Positions 11,640 through 24,028 of a DNA stretch of 64,000 nt are shown here, in pieces. The DNA comes from Neocallimastix lanati (nom. inval.) (lineage: Eukaryota; Neocallimastigomycota; Neocallimastigomycetes; Neocallimastigales; Neocallimastigaceae): the NCBI GenBank assembly GCA_016946835.1, contig JACVTC010000030.1, forward strand, positions 1,278,501 through 1,342,500. The letters are read 5' to 3'. Below the pieces are notes generated by a model. The model worked only from the letters and a program-made list of their open reading frames with translations. It was not told the DNA's origin and did no database searches. Both the position numbers and the translations under genes were made by a program. Every line of letters begins with the position of its first letter. Positions within the stretch are counted from its first letter, which is position 1.

Positions 11640-14600
11640 TGTATAATAAATCGCCTGCCTTCGTGCTATAGCTGCTAGAATTGAAATTTTGTCGTGGTTA
11701 AATAGTCACTCTTCTCATCCTTCAATGTTGGTTGGTGATTTTAATTTATCTACTGAGAAATTAGGTAATTTGCTCTCTAAATTTAGTAATTGGAAAATTC
11801 TTCCCTTATGGGGCTCCTCAATTTTATGGAGTAGAGGTAATAGAGAATCTGATATAGATCATGCGATTGTCAATGATCATATGTTAGTTTTACTTTCATA
11901 TGGTACTTTTGTTGACTTTCCCCCCCATTTCGAATCATAAACCTTTATTAATAAAAGGTAAATGTTTTTCATTAGATAATTCAGATTATTCTTTCTCTCT
12001 GATTAAAAAGACAGTTAAATGGGATAGATTAAAATGTATAAATGAAAAAGGATCAATTTTTGACAATAACTATTTTAGTGTATAAGAGGAAGTGATTCCA
12101 GATCCTAATATTAGTATTGATGATATTTCTAAGAAATTTATTTCAACTTCATTCAATATTGCTAAAGAACTTAATATAACGTCAATATCAGAAGTAAGAA
12201 AATTTTTTTTTTTTTCATATGTCACAGAAAATATTTAATTTATAAAAACTCAAAATGAAATTATATAAAGCCATTAAAAGAAGAGGTTCTCATCATAATT
12301 TAGATGAATTTGAAGAATTAATTGAAAAATATAATAGAATGTGCAAATTTATTCATCATATGTGTAATATTTATAGGAAAACTGAATACCAACATTGGAT
12401 CAATACAGGATGTGAATATATGAAATCTCATAACCCATAGGAAAGCTTGGAAATGGCTTAAAACAACAGCAAAAGTAGATAAATTTAAAAATATGTCAAA
12501 TTCTCCAGTAAAGGACAAAAATGGTAAATTAGCCACTTCAACTAAAGAACAGTTAGAAGTATGGCACAATCACTATAAAAAACTTGCATCAAGCCATTCT
12601 GATATCAATAGTGCATTAATCGAATGGTCTAATAAATTTTCCAATGGTACATTTAGGTATATGAGACACAATGAATGGGATATAAATCAAGACATCAGTA
12701 TAGAAGAAATTAAAGAAACAATTTTAGATACTTCAAATTAAAAAAGCTTCAGGCCCGGATGGAATTCCTATTGAATTTTATAAAGTTTTAATTCCTCCAG
12801 ATGACGAAAATTCAGTAAATAATTCTACTTCTGGTTTAAATTGTTTACAGAAGATACATTCTAGAATTTGGAATGGAGAATTTCCTAGCACATGGAATGA
12901 AGCAAGTATTATATCCATTCCTAAAAAAGGAGATGATCTATCTGATTGTGACAATTATCGAGGTATCTCTCTGATTAACAATGGTATAAAACTCATTTCG
13001 AAAATAGTCTCCAAAAGAATTTCGGATAATACGGATTTATAAATAATTTTATTAGGCCAGAGCAATTTGGATTTCGTACTAAAGAAGAATGTGTTAGTTT
13101 ATTTATTTCAATTCGAGAAATTTGTCAAAGGCGTAAAAATGATAATAAAGAAACTTACCTTGCTTTTCTAGATTTAAAAAAGGCATATGATTCTGTTCCA
13201 ATAGGTAATATTTTATATAAGTTAGATGCTTTAGGTATTAGAGGTAAATGTTATCAATTGATAAAAAATCTATATTTGTCTTCCAAAGCCAGTGTTAAAA
13301 TTGATGATCAATATTTGGAATCCTTTAATATTATGAAAGGAGTTAGACAAGGTTGTCCAACTATCACCAATTATTTTCAATCTATTTATTAATGATATTT
13401 TTAATGAATTTTTCAGAACTTGGAATTCCTTTAGGCGAATCTAGATGTTGCAGTGAACTCTTTACAGATGATATTGTTCTATGCGCACCGTCAAGAACTA
13501 AGTTAAAAAAAATGCTTAAGAAGGTAATTGAATGGGCTAAATTTAATATGATGAATTTTGGAATTAACAAGTCTGCAACGATAGTGATTCGACCAGACAC
13601 ACCTCATTTTCAAAATAAAAGAGATCCTACTTTTTTATCTTGTTGGTCAACCAATCCCAATAACTAAATGTTATACCTATTTAGGTATACCATTTGATAA
13701 AAGCTTATCGTTGAACCCTATTATTAAATTACTTAACTCTAAAGTTACTAAAGCTCTCTTTTCTGTTAGTAGATTTCTTTCAAATCCCAAAATTCCTATT
13801 CCATTTATGAAGATTATAATTAACTCCTATGTACTTAGTAAAGTCTCTTACTTTGCACCTTTACTTGGTTCAAATAAAGTGAGAACAAATAATACTCAGA
13901 AATTAATTAATAAAGGATTAAGATGGATTGCAAGTATACAAAAAGCCAAATCTTTTATTAATGTATATTCTATTTCAAAAAGATTTAAATATTCCTCCAT
14001 TGTCAGCTAAGTGTGCTTTGTCTCAAGTCAAATGTTTTGATAAATGGAAAGATTCAAATTGTATTATTTCTTATTTAGTTAATAATATTCCAAAATCTAG
14101 AAAATATAATATGGACGAAAGAAAGTAGAACTCTTAAACGTAAACTAGAGAAAAGAGGTAATAATGATAATAAAATCAAGGATTTTTATTGGAAAAGAGA
14201 TATGAAAATCAATTCTATTAAAGCTGAGTTTTATGACAAAAACAGATTCGAAGAAACAAGAAACATCAAATTTTATAAAACTTTGTTATGAATATCCTGA
14301 TCTTTCATATGGTTTCTATTGGCTATTGAGAGCACGAAGCGGATATAGATTAGATGCTAGAATTGCTAAAGCTGCAAATATAATAGATCAAATGTGTCCT
14401 AATTTTTGTCCCTGTTGTAAAAGTAATAAACAATGGATAAGTCATTGGTTAAATGATTGTCCATTTTTCAATCATATTCGTAGTAAAGTTAATGATAAAA
14501 TTTTATTTATATATAATGCTTTTAACCGTGGCAACCTAACAAATGATACTGTTAATAGTAATAATGATAATAGTAATAGTAATAATAGTAATAATAGTAA

Positions 14601-15244
14601 TAGTAATAATAGTAATAGTAATAATAGTAATAGTAATATTAGTAATGTTAGTAATAGTATTGAAAATAATGTGTATGTTGATTCTAGTGTGTGTGAAAAA
14701 GTGTTTAATTTCCTTCTTGGAGGTCGAAGTATTAATAACAGTACAAGGAAGGATCTATTTAAGTGCCAGATGAAATCAGGTGCTTATTCTGATACTCCAT
14801 TCTTGGTGGTTACAGCGGCTCTTCTTCAATCGATTATACCTATTGCTATTGGCCAGCAATGGTCTTTGTTCAAATCGAACCATACTACTACTACCAAGAG
14901 CGTCAATGCTGAAGAAACAGTAAGACAGGCCAGCAGGGCTAGCGCAACCAATGAAGATCATAATTTTGTATCTTAAAATTATGATTAACATTGTGAAGTC
15001 AAAAATTAATTATTATACTACAGTATAATAATGCCCTTGTGAAGTCTTACAAATATTAATTAAATGAAACTAGAATATATTATACCATTATTTTATTTTA
15101 TTTTATTTTGTGTTTTTTTTTTTTTTTTTTTTGCTTTGTTTATTTTTTTTATCTTTTTTTTCTTTTTATTGCATGTATTTTTTTTTTCAAATATTTAATT
15201 AATAAAGATGAAACAAGTTTGCTGCCGTTAAAAAAAAAAAAAAA
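11640..15244 (+). mobile_element. LINE copy C, nearly full ORF2 but frame-broken
   Basis: The longest A/C-family copy. In order it shows an endonuclease fragment of the EEP/APE type (VGDFNLS at about 11730; SDIDHAIVND at about 11850), a reverse transcriptase with GPDGIPIEFYK (about 12753), LDLKKAYDSVP (about 13168), GVRQGC (about 13340) and FTDDIVLCAPS (about 13460, in place of the usual Y/FADD), then CYTYLGIPFDK (about 13670), the zinc knuckle (CPCCKSNKQWISHW, about 14410) and the AGTAAT linker. The frame is broken many times (for instance at the C run near 11922, at TAA 12082, near 12440, 12740, 13040, 13365, 13665 and 14000). It ends with two stem-loops, a T-rich 3' UTR and poly(A) at 15231-15244. 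The 5' end is truncated or unrecognised. Confidence 0.9.
14233..14976 (+). pseudogene. LINE copy C ORF2 C-terminus
   Basis: The readable C-terminal frame of copy C covers the post-RT domain, the zinc-knuckle-like CPCC..HW..CPFF motif, the Asn/Ser linker and the conserved SVNAEETVRQASRAS end. Compared with copy A the linker has a different number of repeat units and residues after SINNSTR are shortened. It is the tail of a longer broken ORF, not an independent gene. Confidence 0.8.
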
Positions 15245-15245
15245 T

Positions 15246-15460
15246 CATATAGTTTCTTTATATTATCATCATTGTAATGAATCTATTGTATTTTTTTTTT
15301 TTTTTTTTTTTAACTTTTTACTTTAGCATTATTTTTATATATGTATTATTCTATAGTATTATTTAAACTCTCCTGTGGCTATTGTTAAAATGGAAATGTA
15401 GGAGAATGATTGATTCACTCCAAAAGCTTGTGTTTAAGACATTATTTTTTTTTGTTTTTT
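15246..15460 (+). repeat. Dispersed 3'-UTR-like block shared with 36553-36730
   Basis: ATTGTAATGAATCTATTGTA, a T run, AGCATTATTTTTATATATG, TTCTATAGTATTATT, GGAAATGTA and GATTGATTCACTCCAAA occur in the same order here and at 36553-36730. There the block follows an LINE ORF end, so it is probably the 3' UTR of another LINE family. In this location it lies directly after the poly(A) of copy C. Confidence 0.75.
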
Positions 15461-15654
15461 TTGTTTTTTTTGTTTTTTTGTTTTACTTAATCTTTTACAT
15501 ACATTTTATTTTTTTTTATCTTATAATTATATAATGTATTTTTTTTTTTTTAAATATAATACATAAAAATATTTTAATCTATTTAATAAAACACTGGAAC
15601 TGTATTCTCTTCCTAGTCTAAAAAAAAAAAAAAAATTGATTGTAAATACTTTCA

Positions 15655-15860
15655 GTTCATTACAAATTGCGTTACTTTACTTCGAAAGCTCGTGCAAACA
15701 TTAATGGTACATTTTCGAAAAGAATTTCTAATATGTTGTAGTGTTCACTAAGGGTGTCTCTTATCACCAATTATATCTTATAAATTTATCAATGTCATAT
15801 TTGATAAATGCAAGAGATATAGTATGATTTTTGAAAGAAAAAAAGTGTTACGGTGATCTA
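15655..15860 (+). pseudogene. Reverse-transcriptase relic of a further LINE
   Basis: With frame changes this reads SKARANINGTFSKRISNM, then GC-LLSPI, then FINVIFDKC and a CYGDL end. That is the order of the RT segment SSKA..GVRQGCPLS..FINDI..CYGGLFADD seen at 34395-34600. The stretch is about 200 bp and heavily mutated. Confidence 0.6.
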
Positions 15861-15889
15861 AAAAAAATAAAAAAGTAAATAAATATATA

Positions 15890-17115
15890 AATAAATAAAA
15901 AATAAAATAAAATAAATTGTAGAATATAAATATAATTAAAGTACCGATTGAATAAAATAAAATAAAATAAATTAAGTTAAAATAAATAATGAAGTATTCA
16001 AAAATATTAAAGTATTAATAAAATAAAATAAAATAAAATAAAATAAAATAAAATAAAATAAAATAAAATAAAATAAAATAAAATAAAATAAAATAAAATA
16101 AAATAAAATAAATAGTAGAGTATTAAATATAAAGGTACAGATTGAATAAAATAAAATAAAATAAAATAAAATAAAATAAATAGTAGAATATGAATATAAA
16201 GTACAGATTGAATAAAATAAAATAAAATAAAATAAATAGTAGAAATATGAATATAAAGTACAGATTGAGTAAGATACAAAGAATGCATTTCAAACTAAAG
16301 GTTCAGTTATTTCTACAAATTCTATAAATTATTCAAAGTATAAAAGAACATCAACATCCTTCATATTTCCAATTGAACCTCAAGAAATTTAAAATATAAC
16401 AATTAAAATTTATTCATATGAATAAAATAAATAGTAGAAATATGAATATAAAGTACAGATTGAATAAAATAAATAATAGAATATTAAATATAAAGTACAG
16501 ATTGAATAAAATAAAATAAATAGTAGAATATTAAATATAAAGTACAGATTGAATAAAATAAAATAAAATAAATAGTAGAATATTAAATATAAAGTACAGA
16601 TTGAAACATAGACTTGCACATATGGGTACCCATCTCCCATATGGCCATACAGTTATTAATTAACTGTAAGGTGATGAGTTATTGGCATACTGTATCAGCT
16701 TCGCCGCTCTCAATCGTCGTTACACACTGCCCGGAGATGCATTCCTAACGTTCCTACATATATCTCTAATGACCACGAGCATCAGAACGGAATCATTAAC
16801 TCCTCCCTAGTGGGTGTAATCATTGGCGATTGGAAATATTACAATCATCAAGGTCTATGCTTCAATTCAAAGCGTAGTATCAGGGTTGGGTGAAATAATC
16901 ATTTGAGGGAAAGCCTTATGAATATCACGAATACAGATTGAATAAAATAAAATAAAATAAATAGTAGGATATTAAGCATAAAGTACAGATTGAATAAAAT
17001 AAAATAAATAGTAGGATATTAAGCATAAAGTACAGATTGAATAAAATAAAATAAAATAAATTGTAGAATATTAAATATAAAATACGTATTGAATAAAATA
17101 AAATAAAATAAAAAA
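15890..17115. repeat. AAAAT-rich minisatellite with TACAGATTGAA landmark
   Basis: Repeated units combine a landmark (AAAGTACAGATTGAATAAAAT), a variable number of AAAAT pentamers and a link (AATAGTAGAATATTAAATAT). At least ten landmark copies are visible from about 15941 to 17090. Unit length varies with the pentamer number. A 326-bp island of different composition interrupts it at 16606-16931. At 16285-16395 there is a short unique patch, possibly a coding remnant. Confidence 0.88.
16606..16931. other. GC-normal island with flanking 11-bp direct repeat
   Basis: About 326 bp of roughly 45% GC within almost pure AT repeat DNA. The direct repeat TACAGATTGAA flanks it exactly (16595-16605 and 16932-16942). 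This could be a target-site duplication, or just two landmarks of the host minisatellite. The plus strand has a 71-codon open frame at 16678-16890 (stop to stop) reading ..VGVIIGDWKYYNHQ.. that I do not recognise. The 3' part, TAGTATCAGGGTTGGGTGA..TTTGAGGGAA, loosely resembles the 3' half of 5S rRNA, and ATGGCCATAC near 16640 resembles a 5S 5' region, but the distance between them is too large for a plain 5S gene. Function unknown. Confidence 0.6.
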
Positions 17116-17274
17116 AAATTATTGAACCTTTTAAAGATTTTATAATCCTAGTAATTCTAATTCTAATTTTTTTTTTTTTTTTTTTTTTTTTTAATTAAAA
17201 TACTTATTATTTATAATATTATATTTCCTAAATATAAAAGAAAATATGGTATGCTAAAATAAATTAAAGAAATA

Positions 17275-18530
<1,256 letters not shown>

Positions 18531-18537
18531 TAAAGGG

Positions 18538-18868
18538 TCACTTATTGATCAAATGTTTACTACTATCACGTTTTTTTTTTTTTTTTATATTTTTACTTCT
18601 TCTTTCATTATTGCATTGTTTATAAACGTCATCTTGATAGTAGCCCTCGAGATTACTACATTCGTCTTTATTTTTATTTTTATTTTTATTTTTTTTTATT
18701 TTTATTTTTATTTTTATTTTTATTTTTATTTTTATTTTTATTTTTATTTTTATTTTTATTTTTATTTTTATTTTTATTTTTATTTTTATTTTTATTTTTA
18801 TTTTTTTTCCTTTTAGAGACATCAGGGTGAATATTTCTTCATCTTTTTCTTTATTTTTTTTTTTTTTT

Positions 18869-18903
<35 letters not shown>

Positions 18904-19265
18904 CAGGAATAAAAATTCTACATCTTCTAATTTAATTTGTTTCTTCATATCTTCTAATATTATATTAACATTGTCTAAAATACCGTACTTTATTCCCATA
19001 AAAGTTTATTTGTTTCCCTGGTAGCCTTTTAAATAGATAATTTAATTTTTTTTTTTTTTTTTCCTCTTATTAAGCTAATTAATTAATTTTTATAATTTTT
19101 GTATGTGATATCTAAAAATTCCTCGATGTAATCCAAGGCTACTTCATTGCTTTAAACCTTCATGTTTTCTAACATTATGAAGTAGCTTTGTTACTTCTTT
19201 GATTTCTTCTTCTTCATGATATTTATTCTTGAGTACTTCTTATATTAAGTATAAGGAATTCTTTT
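18538..19265 (-). pseudogene. Lys-rich reading frame, probably a decayed gene
   Basis: The minus strand carries coding-like text broken by frame changes. From 19235 it reads VLKNKYHEEEEIKEVTKLL.. then, after a frameshift, VALDYIEEFLDITYKNYKN (to about 19088). Further on it reads MGIKYGILDNVNIILEDMKK..KLEDVEF from 18999. A poly-Lys tract, an IK-repeat encoded by AAAATA hexamers, and a tail with DECSNLEGYYQDDVYKQC follow, stopping at 18538. The family is not recognised. The first half looks like real protein sequence that has lost its frame. Introns could rescue some joins, but I found no convincing splice pair. Confidence 0.4.
18664..18808. repeat. TATTTT hexanucleotide microsatellite
   Basis: About 24 units of TTTTTA with one interruption near 18690. 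It codes for alternating Lys/Ile on the minus strand if translated. Confidence 0.95.
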
Positions 19266-20298
19266 CTTCCTTTTTGCTTTTTGATAAAAGATTTTATTTT
19301 TATTTCCATTTGATTTTCTTAGAAAGTTTAGAACCTTAAAATTGAATATTTTAATAATTTTATTTAATTTACTATTATGTATTAATTATTAATTACCAAA
19401 TTATACAATAAAAACATTTAAATTTACAAAATTACTTAATTACTAAATTTTCTAATTAAACTTAATGTTTTCTAAATTTCTAAAATATTCACACAAACGT
19501 ATAATGTTAATAAAGATTCTTAATCTATTAAAAATTTCCATGTTTTGTTTATTTACTAACTTTATTTATTTGAAATCAAAAGAATTTTTTTTTTTTTATT
19601 TTAATAATACAATATTTAATGTTATTTACACCTATAAAATATATTTAATAGATTATACATATTTTCACATTAATTATATAAAGGAGGCTTACAGAAAACA
19701 AAAAAAAAATTTTTAAAACTAAATTATTTATATCAAAAATATAAACTATTTATTACTATAACTATTGTATATCTTATTTATTTGTAATATACTATTTAAT
19801 ATTTAAAATTAATAAAAGTTGTAATGAAATAGAAGTAGTAGTAAAAATGTTAATTAAATTATTAACTAAAAATACTTATTTTTAACAATTAACTTATTAT
19901 TACCTAAATACTGAACTATAAAAATAAAATATATAAAAGTTTATAATACATAAATATCTATTCATTTATAATGACTCTTTTTATAGAAAATTGACTTTTA
20001 GAATTAATAATATAGATTTTTATATTGAATATTAATAATATTTAATAATTTTTCTTTTATATATAGAAGAAAAACTATTAGATACAATAAATATATATAT
20101 ATACGAGGAATCCTTAATTATATATATATATATATATATTAAAATAATCGCATTAAATCTATTCTTATAAAAACAATTAATATAATAAATATATTGTTCA
20201 TGAGGTATTATAAAAAAAAATATGTAATTAATTTTAATATTCATTTTTTATAATTATAATAAAATACTTTGTAAAATTTTAATGATAAATGATAGTAT
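19266..20298. other. Noncoding AT-rich spacer
   Basis: No supportable gene. Open frames here consist almost only of Ile, Tyr, Phe, Asn and Lys codons. Confidence 0.65.
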
Positions 20299-20790
<492 letters not shown>

Positions 20791-20939
20791 ATAACTATAA
20801 TATTTAAAATAAAATATTGTATTTTTAATAATATAATATTAATGATACAAGATTATATTTATAATAATAGTAATGATAATAACTATGAATGAGCTTAAAT
20901 CATTTTTCATTTTTAGATAAATAATATATACTTGTAGGT

Positions 20940-22960
20940 AAAATAATATATACACTTTTTTAAACAATAGTTTAATAAAATAAAAGAGGCTAAAATAGTA
21001 TATAGATTTATGGTTATTTACCCCTAAATAATTAAATAAAACCTTTTCTCTAATTTAAATGAGGTAAAATTACCATATTTATAAATATATTCATAATAAT
21101 AATATCACATATTTACACACAAATAATATATACATTTTAAGATAAATTAATATATACATTATAAATAATTAAATAAAAACTTTTTTTTTTTAATGTAAGA
21201 GATAAAAATACTATATATATTTATGGATATAATAGTACTTAGTACTTACTTTTTAACTAATAAAACTCCTTAGTAATATAAAAGTAGTAAAATTATCATT
21301 TATATAAATATGTTCATAATAATAATAATAATAATAATAAAAATTTTTTTCTAATATAAAAGAGGTAAAATTAACATATATATTTATATACATATCAATG
21401 AAAAAAAAATATATATTTATATATTTTTTTAAATAATAATACTTAGTTCTAATACAAATATTATATTGAATATAAAAAAATAATAATTATATTTGCCAAT
21501 ATTAATATTATTATTTAAACTTTTCTTTAAAGTTAAGAGATAAAAATACTCTATATATTTATGGATAAAATTGTACTTTGTACTTACTATTTAACTAATA
21601 AAAACCTTTTAGCAATATAAAAGCAGTAAAATTATCATTTATATAAATATGTTCATAATAATTAAAATAATAATAATAAAAACTTTTTTCTAATATAAAA
21701 GAGGTAAAAATATCATATATATTCATACATATCAATGGAAAACATAGTTTTATTATTTTAAAAAAAAAAAAAAAAAAACTATTATTTAAAAAAAAAAAAA
21801 AAAAAAACTATTTTTTCTATAAAAAAAAATTAAGTTCTATTACAAATATTATATTGAATATAAAAAAATAATAATTATATTTGCCAATATTAATATTATA
21901 ATTATTTAAACTTTTCTTTAAAGTTAAGAGATAAAAATACTCTATATATTTATGGATAAAATTGTACTTTGTACTTACTATTTAACTAATAAAAACTTTT
22001 TAGCAATATAAAAGTAGTAAAATTATCATTTATATAAATATGTTCATAATAATTAAAATAATAATAATAAAAACTTTTTTCTAATATAAAAGAGGTAAAA
22101 ATATCATATATATTCATACATATCAATGGAAAACATAGTTTTATTATTTTAAAAAAAAAATAAAAAAAACTATTTTTTCTATAAAAAAAATTAAATTCTA
22201 TTACAAATATTATATTGAATATAAAAAAACAATAATTATATTTGCCAATATTAATATTATAATTATTTAAACTTTTCTTTAAAGTTAAGAGATAAAAATA
22301 CTCTATATATTTATGGATAAAATTGTACTTTGTACTTACTATTTAACTAATAAAAACTTTTTAGCAATATAAAAGTAGTAATTTTATCATTTATATAAAT
22401 ATATTCATTATGTTCATAATAATAATAATAATAAAAACTTTTTTCTAATATAAAAGAGGTAAAAATATCATATATACTCATACATATCAATGGAAAACAT
22501 AATTTTTTTTATAAAAAAATATTTTTTTTTTTTTAAATAATAAAACTAAGCTCTAATACAAATATTATATTGAATATAAAATAATAATAATTATATTTAC
22601 CAATATTAATATTATAATTATTTAAACTTTTCTTTAAAGTTAAGAGATAAAAATACTCTATATATTTATGGATAAAATTGTACTTTGTACTTACTATTCA
22701 ACTATTAAAAACTTTTTAGCAATATAAAAGTAGTAATTTTATCATTTATATAAATATGTTCATTATGTTCATAATAATAATAATAATAATAAAAACTTTT
22801 TTCTAATCTAAAAGAGGTAAAAATATCATATATATTTAAACATATTAATGAAAAAAATAACTTTTTAAATAATAAAATTTTGTTCTAATACAAATATTAT
22901 ATTGAATATAAAAAAAAAAAAAAATAATTATTATATTTGCCAATATTAATATTATTAGCT
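20940..22960. repeat. Satellite-like tandem array, unit about 340-390 bp
   Basis: The landmark TTATGGATAAAATTGTACTT occurs at 21221 (variant), 21559, 21950, 22311 and 22666, spaced 338, 391, 361 and 355 bp apart. Each unit also holds AACTTTTTAGCAATATAAAA, TTCTAATATAAAAGAGGTAA, ATATCAATGGAAAACATA, ATTATATTTGCCAATATTAA and AAAGTTAAGAGATAAAAATA in the same order. Units differ by AAT or A-run length and small substitutions. Degenerate half-units extend the array left to about 20940. Confidence 0.92.
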
Positions 22961-23986
22961 TATTTCAATAAATATTAAGTCTTCATAACTTTATATAAAA
23001 TTATATATGAAAACATTTTTCATTATACTTATCCTTTATATTGAAACAATATAAGAAAATAATTCTCTTTTCTCTTATTTTTAAAAATATTTTAATATCT
23101 TTGTTCCTTTTTTTTTTTATACTTTTTTTCATGAAAAATTTAATATATTTCTTTTGATAATATTAATTTTTTTTTTCTTTTCATAATTTAATATTTTTAT
23201 ACTTTTAAATTTTTATATTTTTATATTTTTATATTTTAATATAAATTAATTATATTAGAATATTTATTATAATATTAAAATATTTAAAAAATTACATTAA
23301 TTTTAATATTAATGAATTAATGATAATTTTTCCACAATATTTCCACGTATATATTGTAATATATTAATAATATATTGGAGATTTTTCTTTTTTTTTTAAT
23401 AAATGAAAATTGTGTATTCCTGAAGATCTTTCATCTAAGATATGACATATTTATTATTTCCTATTCATTATTGAAAATATGTTTTAAATTACACACCTTT
23501 TCTGAAATTAAAATAAAATAAAAAAAAGTAAAAAAAAAAAAAAAAAAAATTCAAAATTAATGTTTTTTTTTTTTTTGTTAATGATTTAATTAAGTATATA
23601 AATTTTTTTTTTTTAATTTTTCATTTAATGTATTTAAACTAATTTATTAATTATAATTTAAATTATTTTATATTAAACTATAATTTATAATTTATTAACT
23701 TTATTTAATATTTTTATTAAATATAAAGCCACATATTTTAAAAAAATTTATTATTATTTATGAAGATATCGATTTTTCCTTAACATGTGTAACAAAAAAT
23801 AGAAACTAACACTTATATTCATATGATTTTACTTATTGGTATCATGTGACTAATGTTCTTTTTTAATTTCTATAAAAAAAATTTTTTTTATAGTGTACTT
23901 TTCCAATCTTTTTTTTTTTTTTTTTTAAGTATATTTTTAAAATATTTATAAAAAATCTTTTATTTATAAAAAAAAAGGATAATTTT

Positions 23987-24028
<42 letters not shown>

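Noticed and set aside
16007-16640. Two Phe/Leu/Tyr-rich minus-strand open frames
   Set aside because: Translations of the AAAAT pentamer minisatellite.
16670-16720. Hammerhead ribozyme (GTGATGAG near 16671)
   Set aside because: The core needs CTGATGA with a following CGAAA and paired stems; these are absent.
16606-16931. Plain 5S rRNA gene
   Set aside because: Only short resemblances to 5S ends are seen and they lie more than 200 bp apart, while 5S is about 120 bases. No full fold could be built by eye.
18553-19024. Plus-strand Phe/Tyr frames across the hexamer repeat
   Set aside because: Repeat translation. The minus strand carries the protein-like text.
19465-19716. 83-codon plus-strand frame
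   Set aside because: Composition is that of AT spacer (Ile, Phe, Tyr, Lys, Asn) with no motif or splice context.
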